A DNA stretch of 64,000 bases from NCBI RefSeq assembly GCF_027853965.1, contig NZ_JAQGLB010000003.1:558001-622000 (forward strand), given 5' to 3'. The notes beneath the pieces are model-generated. The model saw only the letters and a program-made list of their open reading frames with translations, was not told the DNA's origin and made no database searches. Shown one piece after another: positions 41,406 to 50,301 of this stretch. This DNA is from Saccharopolyspora indica. GTDB lineage: Bacteria > Actinomycetota > Actinomycetes > Mycobacteriales > Pseudonocardiaceae. Each line of letters begins with the position of its first letter. Position 1 is the stretch's first letter. Both the position numbers and the translations under genes were made by a program.

Positions 41406-44366
41406 GTGGCCCAGGCAGCGAAGCAGGACCTCTCCGCACGCGGGGCGCCGCGCCGACTGCGCGGTGCCGAGCTGCGACTGGTCGGGATGCCGATCGGCGG
41501 CATCGGCTGCGGCCAGCTCTACCTGGGTGGCGACGGGCGGCTGTGGCTGTGGGACGTCGACAACCGGACCGCGCCGGCGGCCATCCACGACCTGCACTTC
41601 ACCCGCCCGCAGATCCCGAGCTCGCCGTTCGAGCACGGGTTCGCGGTGCGCATCGGCGAGCAGCCCGCTAAGTGGCTGGACGCGCGCGGTTTCCCCGACG
41701 TGGCGTTCACCGGGCGCCCGCCGCTGGCCGAGGTGGACTACCCGGGTTCGGAGGTGCGGATCCGGCTGCGCGCCTGCTCGCCGTTCATCCCCACCGAGAT
41801 CGACGACAGCTCCTACCCCGCGGTGTTCCTGGATTACGCGATCACGAACACCTCGCAGTCCACAGTGGAGGTGGAGGTCGGCGGATTCCTGGAGAACCCG
41901 GTGTGCCTCGGCAGCAGGCACACCCGCCCGTTGCGGCTCAGCGCGGAGGATTTCACCACCGGCTCCGCGGCAGGTGTGCAGTTCGCGGCCGCCGAAGGCA
42001 GCGCCGGGAACCCGATGCGCCCGGATCTGCTGCTGGAGGACTGGGAGAAGCCCGACTACACCGGCTGGTCGGTGACCGGGGACGCCTTCGGCGCCGGTCC
42101 GGTCCGCACCCTCGACCGCCCGGGCTACCAGGGCGAGGCGGGCGCGTTCGGAATGCGGATGGTCGACTCGCACGCGAGCGCCCCGGGAACCGACGCCGGT
42201 GCCCGCGACAGCGCCACCGGCAGGCTGCGCAGCGCGCCGTTCCGCATCGAGCGGAACTACCTGCGGTTCCGCGTGAGCGGCGGCGGTTTCCCCGGCACCT
42301 GTTGCCTGAACGTCCTGGTGGACGGCCGGATCGTCGGTTCGGCGACCGGTTCGTTCAGCGACCGGCTGGCCGACCGGGTGCTGTACCTGGGGCCGTGGCA
42401 GGGTCGCGACGCCGTCGTCGAGATCGTCGACGACGAGACCGGCCCGTGGGGCCACATCGGTGTCGACCAGCTCGTGCTCACCGATCACGCGTCTCAGCAG
42501 CCGCTGGCCGAGCTGCCCGACCACGGCAGCGCAGCGCTGGCGATCCTCGGTGCGGATCAGGTCCGCACCTGTCCCGCCGCGGCGTCCTGGAACTCCCCGG
42601 AAGACGTGCTCGATCCCGCTCCCGGCCCTCCTGGGGTGGACGGGATCTCCCGGCGCACCGCGGGCACGGCGTGCGCGAGCGTGACGTTGCAGCCGGGCGA
42701 GCAGCGCACCGTCCGCTTCGTGCTGGCGTGGTTCTTCCCCGTACCGGACCGGGAAGGCCTGGCCTTCCTGGAGCACAGCCGCGAGCTGCTCCGGCACTGC
42801 GCGAGCCGCTTCGCCGACGCGAAAGCGGTCATCGCGCACCTCGACGGCGCGCAGGAGCACCTGCTGGAGCGCACTTCGAGCTGGATCCGCACCTGGTACG
42901 AGGACTCGACGCTGCCGCACTGGCTGCTCGAACGGGTCGCCGCCAACACCACCACCCTGTCCACCTCGACCTGCTACCGGTTCTCCGACGGTCGCTTCTA
43001 CGGCTGGGAAGGCGCCTACTGCTGCGCGGGCACGTGCACGCACGTCTGGCACTACGCGCACGCGCTCGCGCACCTGTTCCCCGCCGTGGAACGCGACATC
43101 CGGGAGCGGGTGGACCTCGGCATCGGCTTCCACGCCGCGACCGGGCAGTTGAGCATGCGCGGCGAGGCCGACCGGACGCCGGCGGTGGACGGGCAGGCCG
43201 GAACGATCCTGCGGATCTACCGCGAGCACCAGATGTCGGCGGATCCCGGTTGGCTGCCCCGGGTCTGGCCGCGCACCCGGCGCGCCGCGGAGTACCTGAT
43301 CGGCTCGGACGCGGAACCGGACGGCGTGCTCGACGGTGCCCAGCCCAACACGCAGGACGCCACCTGGTTCGGCCGCAACAGCTGGCTGTCCGGCCTGTAC
43401 CTGGCCGCGTTGCGGGCGGCCGCGGCGATGGCCTCGGAGGTGGGCGACGACGGGTTCGGGCAGCGCTGTCGCGAGCTGGCCGACCGCGGTGCCGAGATCG
43501 TCGTGCGCGATCTGTTCAACGGCGAGTACTTCGTCCACGAACTCGACCCGGCGCACCCGGGTTCGGTCAACACCAACCGCGGCTGCTTCGCCGACCAGCT
43601 GCTCGGCCAGAGCTGGGCGGCGCAGCTCGGTCTGCCGCGCGTCCTGCCGGAGGCCGAGACGCGTTCCGCGCTGCGCAGCATCTGGCGGCACAACTTCGTG
43701 CCGCGCCCGCTGGAGTACCGGGAGCACAGCCCGATCGACGGCGGCCGCATCTTCTACGACGACGACGTACCGGCCCTGATCATGTGCACCTGGCCGCGAG
43801 GCGGCGGCGACGAGGCGGGCGAGAACTGGTCGACCAGCTACTTCAACGAGGCCTGGCACGGCATCGAGTACCAGGTCGCCGCGCACCTGATCGCCGAGGG
43901 AATGCTCGCCGAAGGCCTGGCGATCGCCCGCTCGGTGCACGACCGCTACGACCCGCTGCGCCGCAATCCGTACAACGAGATCGAGTGCGGCGACCACTAC
44001 GCGCGCTCCATGGCGAGCTTCGGGGTGTACACGAGCCTGCTGGGCTTCGAGCACCACGGCCCGCGCGGGCACCTGGGATTCGCCCCCGAGATCACGCCGG
44101 AGAACTTCGCCGCGGCCTTCACGACGGCCGAGGGCTGGGGCCTGTACCGCCAGCAGCGCACGGGCTCCGAGCGGAGCAGCACCGTCGAACTCCGCCACGG
44201 CCGCCTGGACCTGAACACCCTCGCCCTCGACACGACCAGCGCCGAACCGCGAGCCCGGCTCGACGGCGAGGAAGTACCGGTGATCGCCGACCCGGAACGC
44301 CCGCTGCTCACCTTCCCCGACCGGATCACCCTCATCGCAGGTCAAACACTCAGAGTGCAGCTCTGA
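41406..44366 (+). CDS. GH116 family beta-glucosidase-like protein
   Basis: 986 residues from GTG, 6 bases after AAGGAG; the frame is open upstream but without a ribosome site. The N-terminal beta domain opens with VGMPIGGIGCGQLYLGGDGRLWLWD, typical of GH116/GBA2. Residues about 215-360 form an inserted beta-sandwich (FRIERNYLRFRVSGGGFPGT ... GHIGVDQLVLTD), a carbohydrate-binding type module. The C-terminal (alpha/alpha)6 barrel contains LDGAQPNTQDATWFGRNSWLSGLYLAALRAAAAMA and ENWSTSYFNEAWHGIEYQ. No signal peptide, so it is probably intracellular. Substrate perhaps a beta-glucoside or glucosylceramide. Confidence 0.82.
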   Translation: MAQAAKQDLSARGAPRRLRGAELRLVGMPIGGIGCGQLYLGGDGRLWLWDVDNRTAPAAIHDLHFTRPQIPSSPFEHGFAVRIGEQPAKWLDARGFPDVAFTGRPPLAEVDYPGSEVRIRLRACSPFIPTEIDDSSYPAVFLDYAITNTSQSTVEVEVGGFLENPVCLGSRHTRPLRLSAEDFTTGSAAGVQFAAAEGSAGNPMRPDLLLEDWEKPDYTGWSVTGDAFGAGPVRTLDRPGYQGEAGAFGMRMVDSHASAPGTDAGARDSATGRLRSAPFRIERNYLRFRVSGGGFPGTCCLNVLVDGRIVGSATGSFSDRLADRVLYLGPWQGRDAVVEIVDDETGPWGHIGVDQLVLTDHASQQPLAELPDHGSAALAILGADQVRTCPAAASWNSPEDVLDPAPGPPGVDGISRRTAGTACASVTLQPGEQRTVRFVLAWFFPVPDREGLAFLEHSRELLRHCASRFADAKAVIAHLDGAQEHLLERTSSWIRTWYEDSTLPHWLLERVAANTTTLSTSTCYRFSDGRFYGWEGAYCCAGTCTHVWHYAHALAHLFPAVERDIRERVDLGIGFHAATGQLSMRGEADRTPAVDGQAGTILRIYREHQMSADPGWLPRVWPRTRRAAEYLIGSDAEPDGVLDGAQPNTQDATWFGRNSWLSGLYLAALRAAAAMASEVGDDGFGQRCRELADRGAEIVVRDLFNGEYFVHELDPAHPGSVNTNRGCFADQLLGQSWAAQLGLPRVLPEAETRSALRSIWRHNFVPRPLEYREHSPIDGGRIFYDDDVPALIMCTWPRGGGDEAGENWSTSYFNEAWHGIEYQVAAHLIAEGMLAEGLAIARSVHDRYDPLRRNPYNEIECGDHYARSMASFGVYTSLLGFEHHGPRGHLGFAPEITPENFAAAFTTAEGWGLYRQQRTGSERSSTVELRHGRLDLNTLALDTTSAEPRARLDGEEVPVIADPERPLLTFPDRITLIAGQTLRVQL

Positions 44367-44403
44367 ACCAATTTCGGTTGCGCGGCGCGGCATGATCGGT
44401 GGC

Positions 44404-44799
44404 ATGGAGATCGACTACCGGTGGCGAGGTCCTGCGTCCGATGACGAGCTGGTGGCGTTGACGCGGTCGCACGGCGGAAGTGCGGAATCCGGCTGGTGGG
44501 ACCGGGTGCAGCAGCACAGCCTGGGCTGGGTGACCGGCCGGGGCAGCGACGGGGCGCTGATCGGGTTCGCCAACGTCGCGTGGGACGGCGGCGATCACGC
44601 CTTCCTGCTCGATCCGAAGGTCGACCCGGCGCACCAGCGCGGCGGGATCGGAACCGAGCTGGTGCGCCGTGCCGCAGCGGGCGCCGCCGATGCCGGGTGC
44701 ACCTGGTTGCACGTGGACTTCGAGCCGCACCTGCGCGGGTTCTACTTCGACTCCTGCGGTTTCCGCCCGACCGATGCCGGGCTCATCGCGCTGAGCTGA
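44404..44799 (+). CDS. GNAT acetyltransferase
   Basis: 131 residues from ATG 44404 (an ATG at 44392 is also in frame). Single GNAT domain: acetyl-CoA loop VDPAHQRGGIGTELVRRA (Q/R-x-x-G-x-G/A type) and a strand-helix end LHVDFEPHLRGFYFDSCGF. Substrate unknown. The 3' end overlaps the convergent hydrolase gene by 17 bases. Confidence 0.85.
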   Translation: MEIDYRWRGPASDDELVALTRSHGGSAESGWWDRVQQHSLGWVTGRGSDGALIGFANVAWDGGDHAFLLDPKVDPAHQRGGIGTELVRRAAAGAADAGCTWLHVDFEPHLRGFYFDSCGFRPTDAGLIALS

Positions 44800-45622
44800 C
44801 CTCGCCCGCGGCCAGGAATCCGGTGATCAGCGCGGTCAGCTGCGCCGGGTTGTCCTCCTGGGCGAGGTGACCGCACTCGCCGATCCAGGCCAGTTCGGCG
44901 TGCGGGATGCGCGCGGCCAGGTCCTTCGCGCGCGCCGGTGGCAGCCACTGGTCCTGTTCTCCCCACGCGATGAGCACCGGGCAGTCGAGTTCGGCGTAGC
45001 GGTCCTCGACCTCGCGGGTGTAGCGCTCGTCGGCCTGGCCGATCTGGCGGTAGAAGGCCGCTTGCCCCACCGGCCCGAGCCACGGGGCGACCAGGTCGTC
45101 GAGCACGTCGGCGCGCAGTTCCCGGTGGGCGGCGGTGGTGATGTAGCGGCGGACCAGCGCTTCGTGCAGCAGTGGCGGAAGTGCGGTGAAGACCTCGGCG
45201 TGGTCGTGCGCCAGCCGGAAGAACTCCGATCCCCACGGCCGCACGCTCACCGCGTCGACCAGCGCCAGCCGCCGGTAGCGAGCTCCGCTGAGCAGTGCCG
45301 TCCGCAGCGCCACGGCGCCGCCGAAGTCGTGGGCGATCACCGCCGGTTCCGCCAGTCCCCAGTGCCGCAGGAGCTCGGCGAACACCTCCTGCTGAGCAGC
45401 CAGCGAGACGTCTTGGCCATCGCGCATCTCCGACTGCCCGTATCCCGGCATGTCCCAGACGAACACCTGGTAGCGGCCGCTCAGCGCTGCGGCGATGTCC
45501 CGCCAGACGTAGGAGGAGAAGGGCGTGCCGTGCATCAGCACCACCGGTTCGCCCTGGCCGGAGCTCGCCCAGCGAACCGCCCCGTGCGCCGACTCGAACC
45601 GCTCCGGAAGTTCCCAACCCAT
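44783..45622 (-). CDS. alpha/beta hydrolase with Asp nucleophile (dehalogenase/epoxide hydrolase-like)
   Basis: 279 residues. Oxyanion HGTPFSSYVW (about 32-41), nucleophile elbow VIAHDFGGAVALRTA with Asp where esterases have Ser (about 98), cap domain to 200, LIAWGEQDQWLPP (acid) and ECGHLAQED (His). An Asp nucleophile is the mark of haloalkane dehalogenases and epoxide hydrolases, which form an alkyl-enzyme ester. Divergent from a CGNR regulator with repeated operator-like sites between them. Confidence 0.85.
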   Translation of the reverse strand: MGWELPERFESAHGAVRWASSGQGEPVVLMHGTPFSSYVWRDIAAALSGRYQVFVWDMPGYGQSEMRDGQDVSLAAQQEVFAELLRHWGLAEPAVIAHDFGGAVALRTALLSGARYRRLALVDAVSVRPWGSEFFRLAHDHAEVFTALPPLLHEALVRRYITTAAHRELRADVLDDLVAPWLGPVGQAAFYRQIGQADERYTREVEDRYAELDCPVLIAWGEQDQWLPPARAKDLAARIPHAELAWIGECGHLAQEDNPAQLTALITGFLAAGEVSSAR

Positions 45623-45633
45623 CGCACACCTCC

Positions 45634-45691
45634 GTTACCGACTATCAGCCTATGCCAGTAACGTTACCGGCTCTGTCAATAAGCCGGTAAC
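45634..45691. promoter_or_regulatory. repeated GTTACCG operator between hydrolase and CGNR gene
   Basis: Four half-sites: GTTACCG (45634), palindrome GTAACGTTAC (45658-45667) and a 10-base-pair dyad GTTACCGGCT-N9-AGCCGGTAAC (45663-45691). The dyad ends 8 bases before the CGNR start, so a bound protein would block both divergent genes. Confidence 0.65.
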
Positions 45692-45699
45692 CTGAACGG

Positions 45700-46230
45700 A
45701 TGGCATACGACCGCCCGCCCGCACCGGATGAGCTGCGACCGGTCGAGGAGTTCGGCAACTCCGCACGATTCCTGCAGGACGAGGACGCCCTGCGCGATCT
45801 GGCGGACGCCCGGCAGTGGCTGCGCGACCACGACCAGCGGGACGCCGCCGACGAGCTGGACGAGCCCGCGCGGCTGGAGCTGCTCCGAGCCCGCGAAGCA
45901 ATCCGCGACCACCTGGCCGGAACCGGCTCCGCGCAGCTCAACGACTACGCCCACCGCCTGCTCGGAGCTCCGCGCTGGCACGGCGGCCGGATCGTGGTCC
46001 CGGTCGACGGGAGAACCGCCGTGGACCGGGTGATCGGCGATCTCGTGGTCGCGCTGGTGGTGGCGGACCTGAGCGGGAAGCCAGGGCGCCTCAAGGTCTG
46101 CCAGGCCGAGGACTGCCGCTGGCTCTACTACGACCGCTCCCCCGGCAACAACAGCATCTGGTGCAGCATGGACATCTGCGGAGCCCGCCACAAGATGCGC
46201 ACCTACCGCGCTCGCCGCAAGGACACCTGA
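45700..46230 (+). CDS. CGNR zinc-finger regulator (ABATE domain)
   Basis: 176 residues. N-terminal ABATE stress-sensor-like domain (about 15-120) followed by a C-terminal zinc finger with CQAEDCRWLYYDRSPGNNSIWCSMDICGARHKMRTYRAR: four cysteines, with the CGNR position here CGAR. This family combines a ligand or stress domain with a DNA-binding finger. It probably controls itself and the divergent hydrolase through the GTTACCG repeats. Confidence 0.85.
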   Translation: MAYDRPPAPDELRPVEEFGNSARFLQDEDALRDLADARQWLRDHDQRDAADELDEPARLELLRAREAIRDHLAGTGSAQLNDYAHRLLGAPRWHGGRIVVPVDGRTAVDRVIGDLVVALVVADLSGKPGRLKVCQAEDCRWLYYDRSPGNNSIWCSMDICGARHKMRTYRARRKDT

Positions 46231-46232
46231 GT

Positions 46233-46265
46233 GCGCGGAGGCGCCTTGCGGGGGCGCCTCCGCGC
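46233..46265. terminator. bidirectional terminator
   Basis: 13-base-pair perfect stem (GCGCGGAGGCGCC / GGCGCCTCCGCGC) with a 7-base loop, between convergent CGNR and molybdenum hydroxylase genes. Confidence 0.75.
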
Positions 46266-46269
46266 GTGG

Positions 46270-48633
46270 TCAGACGACTGCTTCTTCGGCGTCTTCCGGG
46301 GTGGTTTCGTCGCGGGCCGGGAGGTCGGCGAAGGCTGCCGGTGGTTCCTGCCAGTGCGTCGCCGCAGCACCCTGCTGGATCGCCTGCCAGACGCGCTGCG
46401 GCGTCGTCGGCATGTCGATGTGGCGGACTCCGAGGTGCTTGACCGCGTCCACCACCGCGTTCTGCACCGCGGGCGTCGAGCCGACCGTTGCCGATTCGCC
46501 GATCCCCTTGGCGCCCAACGGGTTCAGCGGGCTCGGTGTCTCGGTGTTGGTCACCTCGAACGAGGGCAGGTCCGCCGCTGACGGGATGGTGTAGTCGGCG
46601 AGGGTGCCGGCCTCCGGGTTGCCATCGGCGTCGAAGGTCACCTGCTCCCACAGCGCTTGGGCGATGCCCTGCGCCGCACCGCCGTGCTGCTGCCCGCGCA
46701 CCAGCATCGGGTTGATGATCCGGCCGCAGTCGTCCACCGCGACGTGCCGCAGCGGGCGGACGAAGCCGGTCTCCACGTCCACCTCGACCACCGAGACGTG
46801 CGCGCCGAACGGGAACGTCGCACCGCCGGGCGCGAAGTCGATGTCGGCCGCCAGGCGGTCACCGTCCTCGGCCGCGGCGCGGGCCAGTTCCGCCCAGGCG
46901 ATGGTCGCGCTGGGCACGCCGGCCACACCGAGTTCTCCGCCGCCGGTCAGCTCGATGTCGTCGACCGAGGCTTCCAGCCGGGCCGCGGCCAGCTCCTTGG
47001 CCTTGCGCAGCACCAGTTCTCCGGCTTCCTGCACCGCGCTCCCGGCGATCTGCAGCGAGCGCGAGCCACCGGTTCCGCCGCCTCGCGGCACCTCGGCGGT
47101 GTCGGACTGGACGAACTCCACGGATTCCAGCGGGATGCCCAGCGCGTCGGACACGATCATGGCGAAGGACGTCGCGTGCCCCTGCCCGTGCGCGGAGGTA
47201 CCCACCTTGATCCGGGCGCCGTTCTCGTGCACCTCGACCTCGGCGTACTCGCCAGCGCCACCGCCGGTGATCTCCACGTAAGCGCTGGTCCCGATGCCGA
47301 GCAGCACCTTCTCCCCGGCCTCGATGCGGCGGGCCTGCTCGGCGCGCAGGGCCTCGTAGCCGGCCAGGCGCAGGGCCTCGTCGAACGGCAGCCCGTAGTC
47401 ACCGCTGTCGTAGGTGGCGCCGAGCAGCGTCTTGTGCGGGAACGACTCCGGGACGAGGAAGTTCTTGCGCCGCAACACGACCGGGTCCAGGTCGAGTTCC
47501 GCGGCCGCGAGGTCCATCATCCGCTCCAGCATCGCGGCTGCCTCGGGACGTCCGGCGCCGCGGAAGGCGCCCACCGGCGTCGTGTTGGTCAGCGCGGCCA
47601 CCCCGTCGTAGCTGATCTTCGGGATGCGGTAGACGCCCTGCGCCATCATCCGCGTCGAGCTCAGCGCGAGGGAGCCGCCGAAACCGGCGTAGGCCCCGCA
47701 GTCACCGATCACGCGGCAGCGCAATCCGGTGATGGTGCCGTCGCGTCGCAGGCCCAGCTCCGCGAACTGCACCTGAGCGCGCCCGTGCGGCATGCCCTGC
47801 ATGTTCTCCGAGCGCGTCTCCACCCACCGGACCGGGCGGCCCAGTCGCAGTGCGGCCGAAATGGCGACCGCGTGCTCGGAGACCACTCCCGCCTTGCCGC
47901 CGAAACCGCCTCCGACGTGCGGGGAGATCACCCGCACCCGCCGCGGTTCCCAACCGAAGGCCTCGGCCACGCCGTCGCGCAGCCCGTGCGGCATCTGCGT
48001 GGACACGTGCACCGTGACGTCGTAGTCCTGGTCCGGGCCACCGGGCTCGACCGCGATCGCGTTGCCCTCCAGCGGCACCACCGCCACGCGCTGGTTCTCG
48101 ATGCGGGCGCGCACCACGACTTCGGCGTCCGCGAGCACGTCGGCACCGGCCGGGTCGCGGAAGCCGCCCGCGACGTTGGAGCCGAGTTCCGGGAACTGCT
48201 GCTCGGCCGCCGGGTTCAGCGCCTGCTCCGGGTCGGCGACGACGGTCAGCGGCTCGTAGTCGACGTCGACCAGCTCGATCGCGTCGGCCACCGCCGCGGC
48301 GCTCTCCCCCACGATGACCGCGACGGGTTCGCCGACGAACCGGACCCGGTCGGTGGCCAGCGGCGGGCGCGCGCAGAGCGGGTTGAACCCGCCGAAGGCG
48401 GGCGGGATCGGGACGTCCAGGTCGGCCGCGGCGAAGGCGCCGACGACACCCGGCGCGGCGGCGGCCGCCGCGACGTCGATGCCGGTGATCAGGGCGTGCG
48501 CCATCGGCGAGCGGACGAATCCGAGGTGCAGGACGCCCGCGATGTCCAGGTTGCCCACGTAAGTGCCCCGGCCGCGGAGCAGTTCCGGGTCCTCGACCCG
48601 TTGGACCTCGGTCCCCAGCAATGAACCCACCAT
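46270..48633 (-). CDS. molybdenum hydroxylase large subunit (CoxL/XdhB-like), orphan
   Basis: 787 residues from the ATG at MVGSLLGTEVQRVED; earlier frame starts lack a site. Features of the xanthine dehydrogenase/CO dehydrogenase large subunit: RGRGTYVGNLD, GGGFGGKAG, the AFRGAGRPEA loop (form II, lacking the CSFR motif of true CO dehydrogenase), SAHGQGHATS and the active-site region GAKGIGESATVGS near residue 745 with its Glu. It should hold Mo-molybdopterin cytosine dinucleotide. The FAD and [2Fe-2S] subunits normally encoded next to it are not present. Confidence 0.87.
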   Translation of the reverse strand: MVGSLLGTEVQRVEDPELLRGRGTYVGNLDIAGVLHLGFVRSPMAHALITGIDVAAAAAAPGVVGAFAAADLDVPIPPAFGGFNPLCARPPLATDRVRFVGEPVAVIVGESAAAVADAIELVDVDYEPLTVVADPEQALNPAAEQQFPELGSNVAGGFRDPAGADVLADAEVVVRARIENQRVAVVPLEGNAIAVEPGGPDQDYDVTVHVSTQMPHGLRDGVAEAFGWEPRRVRVISPHVGGGFGGKAGVVSEHAVAISAALRLGRPVRWVETRSENMQGMPHGRAQVQFAELGLRRDGTITGLRCRVIGDCGAYAGFGGSLALSSTRMMAQGVYRIPKISYDGVAALTNTTPVGAFRGAGRPEAAAMLERMMDLAAAELDLDPVVLRRKNFLVPESFPHKTLLGATYDSGDYGLPFDEALRLAGYEALRAEQARRIEAGEKVLLGIGTSAYVEITGGGAGEYAEVEVHENGARIKVGTSAHGQGHATSFAMIVSDALGIPLESVEFVQSDTAEVPRGGGTGGSRSLQIAGSAVQEAGELVLRKAKELAAARLEASVDDIELTGGGELGVAGVPSATIAWAELARAAAEDGDRLAADIDFAPGGATFPFGAHVSVVEVDVETGFVRPLRHVAVDDCGRIINPMLVRGQQHGGAAQGIAQALWEQVTFDADGNPEAGTLADYTIPSAADLPSFEVTNTETPSPLNPLGAKGIGESATVGSTPAVQNAVVDAVKHLGVRHIDMPTTPQRVWQAIQQGAAATHWQEPPAAFADLPARDETTPEDAEEAVV

Positions 48634-48727
48634 GTGCGAAACCCTATCCGTCACGCCGACTCGAAGCAGCGAAATCCACCGTTGGCCGGAGTGGATCAAC
48701 AGCCGGTGGGCGGGAAAAATTCCCCTT

Positions 48728-50251
48728 TCAGGGCGCCGCGGGCAGCAGCGGGTCGACGTCGGACAACCGGCGCGGCGGTGGCAGCTCCCAGCACGGCCGC
48801 ACCCGGCTGAGCTCGCGGTGCGCGCGGACGAGCCCGGCGAAGTCCCTCGGGAACGCGCGCGGGTCCACGCCGAGCAGCTCCCCGCGGCGCCCGGCCCGGT
48901 CCAGCAGTCGCCGCCAGTCGTCGATGCCCGACAGGCCGATGGACTCGGTGCCGTGCGAGAAGAGCATCAGGCGGATCTCCTCGAAGTCCCGGGTGTCGAG
49001 GAAGTCGCTCAGCGCTCGGTGCGAGCCCTCGGTGTTGAACGCCATCCAGAACGGCACCGAGCCGGTGCGCAACGCCCACCAGGGTTCCATCAGCAGGAAG
49101 GACTCCACCAGCAGCCGGTCGGCGGGCAGGCCGCGCTGCGCGTACCAGGTGCGGTGCAGGTCGGCGACGAGCGGGCTCAACCGCTCGGGGTGGTCGAAGG
49201 GCATGCGCCGCAACGAGAAGCGGTGCTGGTGCGCGGCTTCGGCCAGGTCGGTCAGCAGGTCCGGTTCGAAGCCCCACTCGGCTTCCGGTGCCCGCTCGTC
49301 GGGTTCCGGGGGCCGCCAGCCGCTGCGGCGGGCGCCGTAGCGGCGCAGCAGGTCGGCCACCCGCGGCCCGCCGGAGTGGTATTCGTCCTCGGACGCGCCG
49401 CCCAGGGCGCCGAACTGGAACACGTGGCGCGGGCCGACCCGGGTCACCGGCCAGGACAGTCCGCACTCGACCGTCACGACCGCGCCACCGGCCACCAGGT
49501 GGTCGCGCAGGAACCGGCGGTAGGCGTCCGGCAACCGCCGCCACTTGACGCGGAAGTAGGACATCCCGGCGATCATCAGCCGGTCCTGGTTGGGATCGTG
49601 CATGTGGTGCAGCACCAGGTCCGGGTTGGCCGCCAGCAGCCGCTCGGCCGGGTCGCGTCCCGCTTCCAGCTCGCCCCGCGGGTCGTCGCGGTCCACTCCG
49701 CGCCGCCGCACCGGGATCAGCACGGTCTGCGGCAGCCACGGCGCGTCCAGCGCCGCCGCCAGGTGCACCACCGCGCCGTTGGAGGAGCCGATGAACACCA
49801 CCGGGTACCGGCGCTTCGGGTAGTGGTCGACGACCCAGGACGCGAGCTCGTCGGAATCGACCTCGCCCAGCCGGGCGGGCGGCAACGCCTCGCTCACGCC
49901 GCTGCCGGCGTAGAGCTGGTCCGCCCATCGTGCGGGCAGCCGGTTGACTCCCGCCAGCACGGCTGCGAGCACCGGTTCGAGCTTCTTCGGCGCCTGGCCG
50001 ATCGCGGGGATGTCCTGTCCGGCGAGGAATCGCGACAGGGCCCGGAGCATCCCCGTCGCGGAGTCGAAGGACGCGACTGCACGTGCTGGCCGCAACTGTC
50101 CCACCTCGCCTCGGTGCAGCCGCAGTCCACAGAGGATGCCTCGGCTCCGGCTGCCGGATCGTGCTTCCGAGGTGCCCGTTCCGGACCGATCGAAAACCTG
50201 TCCCGCCGCCCGTTGACCGGCCATGTCCGCGACTGTAGCTTTCACATCCAC
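48728..50251 (-). CDS. hypothetical protein with alpha/beta-hydrolase-like elbow
   Basis: 507 residues from GTG 50251, which follows AAGGA by 6 bases; ATG 50050 (440 residues) is a fair alternative because the first 65 residues are low in complexity. I do not recognise the family. A VVFIGSSNGAVVHLAAALD segment resembles a G-x-S-x-G nucleophile elbow preceded by a strand, and LVLHHMHDPNQDRLMIAGMSYFR, FWMAFNTEGSH and LFSHGTES are other conserved-looking blocks. Soluble, no signal peptide. Divergent from the Nramp-like transporter across a palindromic operator. Confidence 0.6.
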   Translation of the reverse strand: MDVKATVADMAGQRAAGQVFDRSGTGTSEARSGSRSRGILCGLRLHRGEVGQLRPARAVASFDSATGMLRALSRFLAGQDIPAIGQAPKKLEPVLAAVLAGVNRLPARWADQLYAGSGVSEALPPARLGEVDSDELASWVVDHYPKRRYPVVFIGSSNGAVVHLAAALDAPWLPQTVLIPVRRRGVDRDDPRGELEAGRDPAERLLAANPDLVLHHMHDPNQDRLMIAGMSYFRVKWRRLPDAYRRFLRDHLVAGGAVVTVECGLSWPVTRVGPRHVFQFGALGGASEDEYHSGGPRVADLLRRYGARRSGWRPPEPDERAPEAEWGFEPDLLTDLAEAAHQHRFSLRRMPFDHPERLSPLVADLHRTWYAQRGLPADRLLVESFLLMEPWWALRTGSVPFWMAFNTEGSHRALSDFLDTRDFEEIRLMLFSHGTESIGLSGIDDWRRLLDRAGRRGELLGVDPRAFPRDFAGLVRAHRELSRVRPCWELPPPRRLSDVDPLLPAAP

Positions 50252-50260
50252 CGCAGTTCC

Positions 50261-50274
50261 TTCACAGATGTGAA
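50261..50274. promoter_or_regulatory. palindrome TTCACA-GA-TGTGAA
   Basis: Perfect 6-base arms in the 50-base divergent gap, with a further TTTCACAT half-site at 50240-50247. A regulator bound here would act on both divergent genes. Confidence 0.5.
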
Positions 50275-50301
50275 AATGCCCGGCTGCACAAAGGAGTGCC
50301 G

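Noticed and set aside
41016-44405. 1129-codon minus-strand open frame opposite the GH116 gene
   Set aside because: It is antisense to a gene with clear family motifs, has no motifs of its own and reflects the high GC third-position bias, which keeps the opposite frame free of stops.
46657-48624. 655-codon plus-strand frame opposite the molybdenum hydroxylase
   Set aside because: Antisense shadow with His/Arg/Gln-rich low-complexity translation.
46270-48633. Carbon monoxide dehydrogenase CoxL
   Set aside because: The active-site loop is AFRGAGR type rather than the CSFR motif of form I CO dehydrogenase, and CoxM/CoxS are absent.
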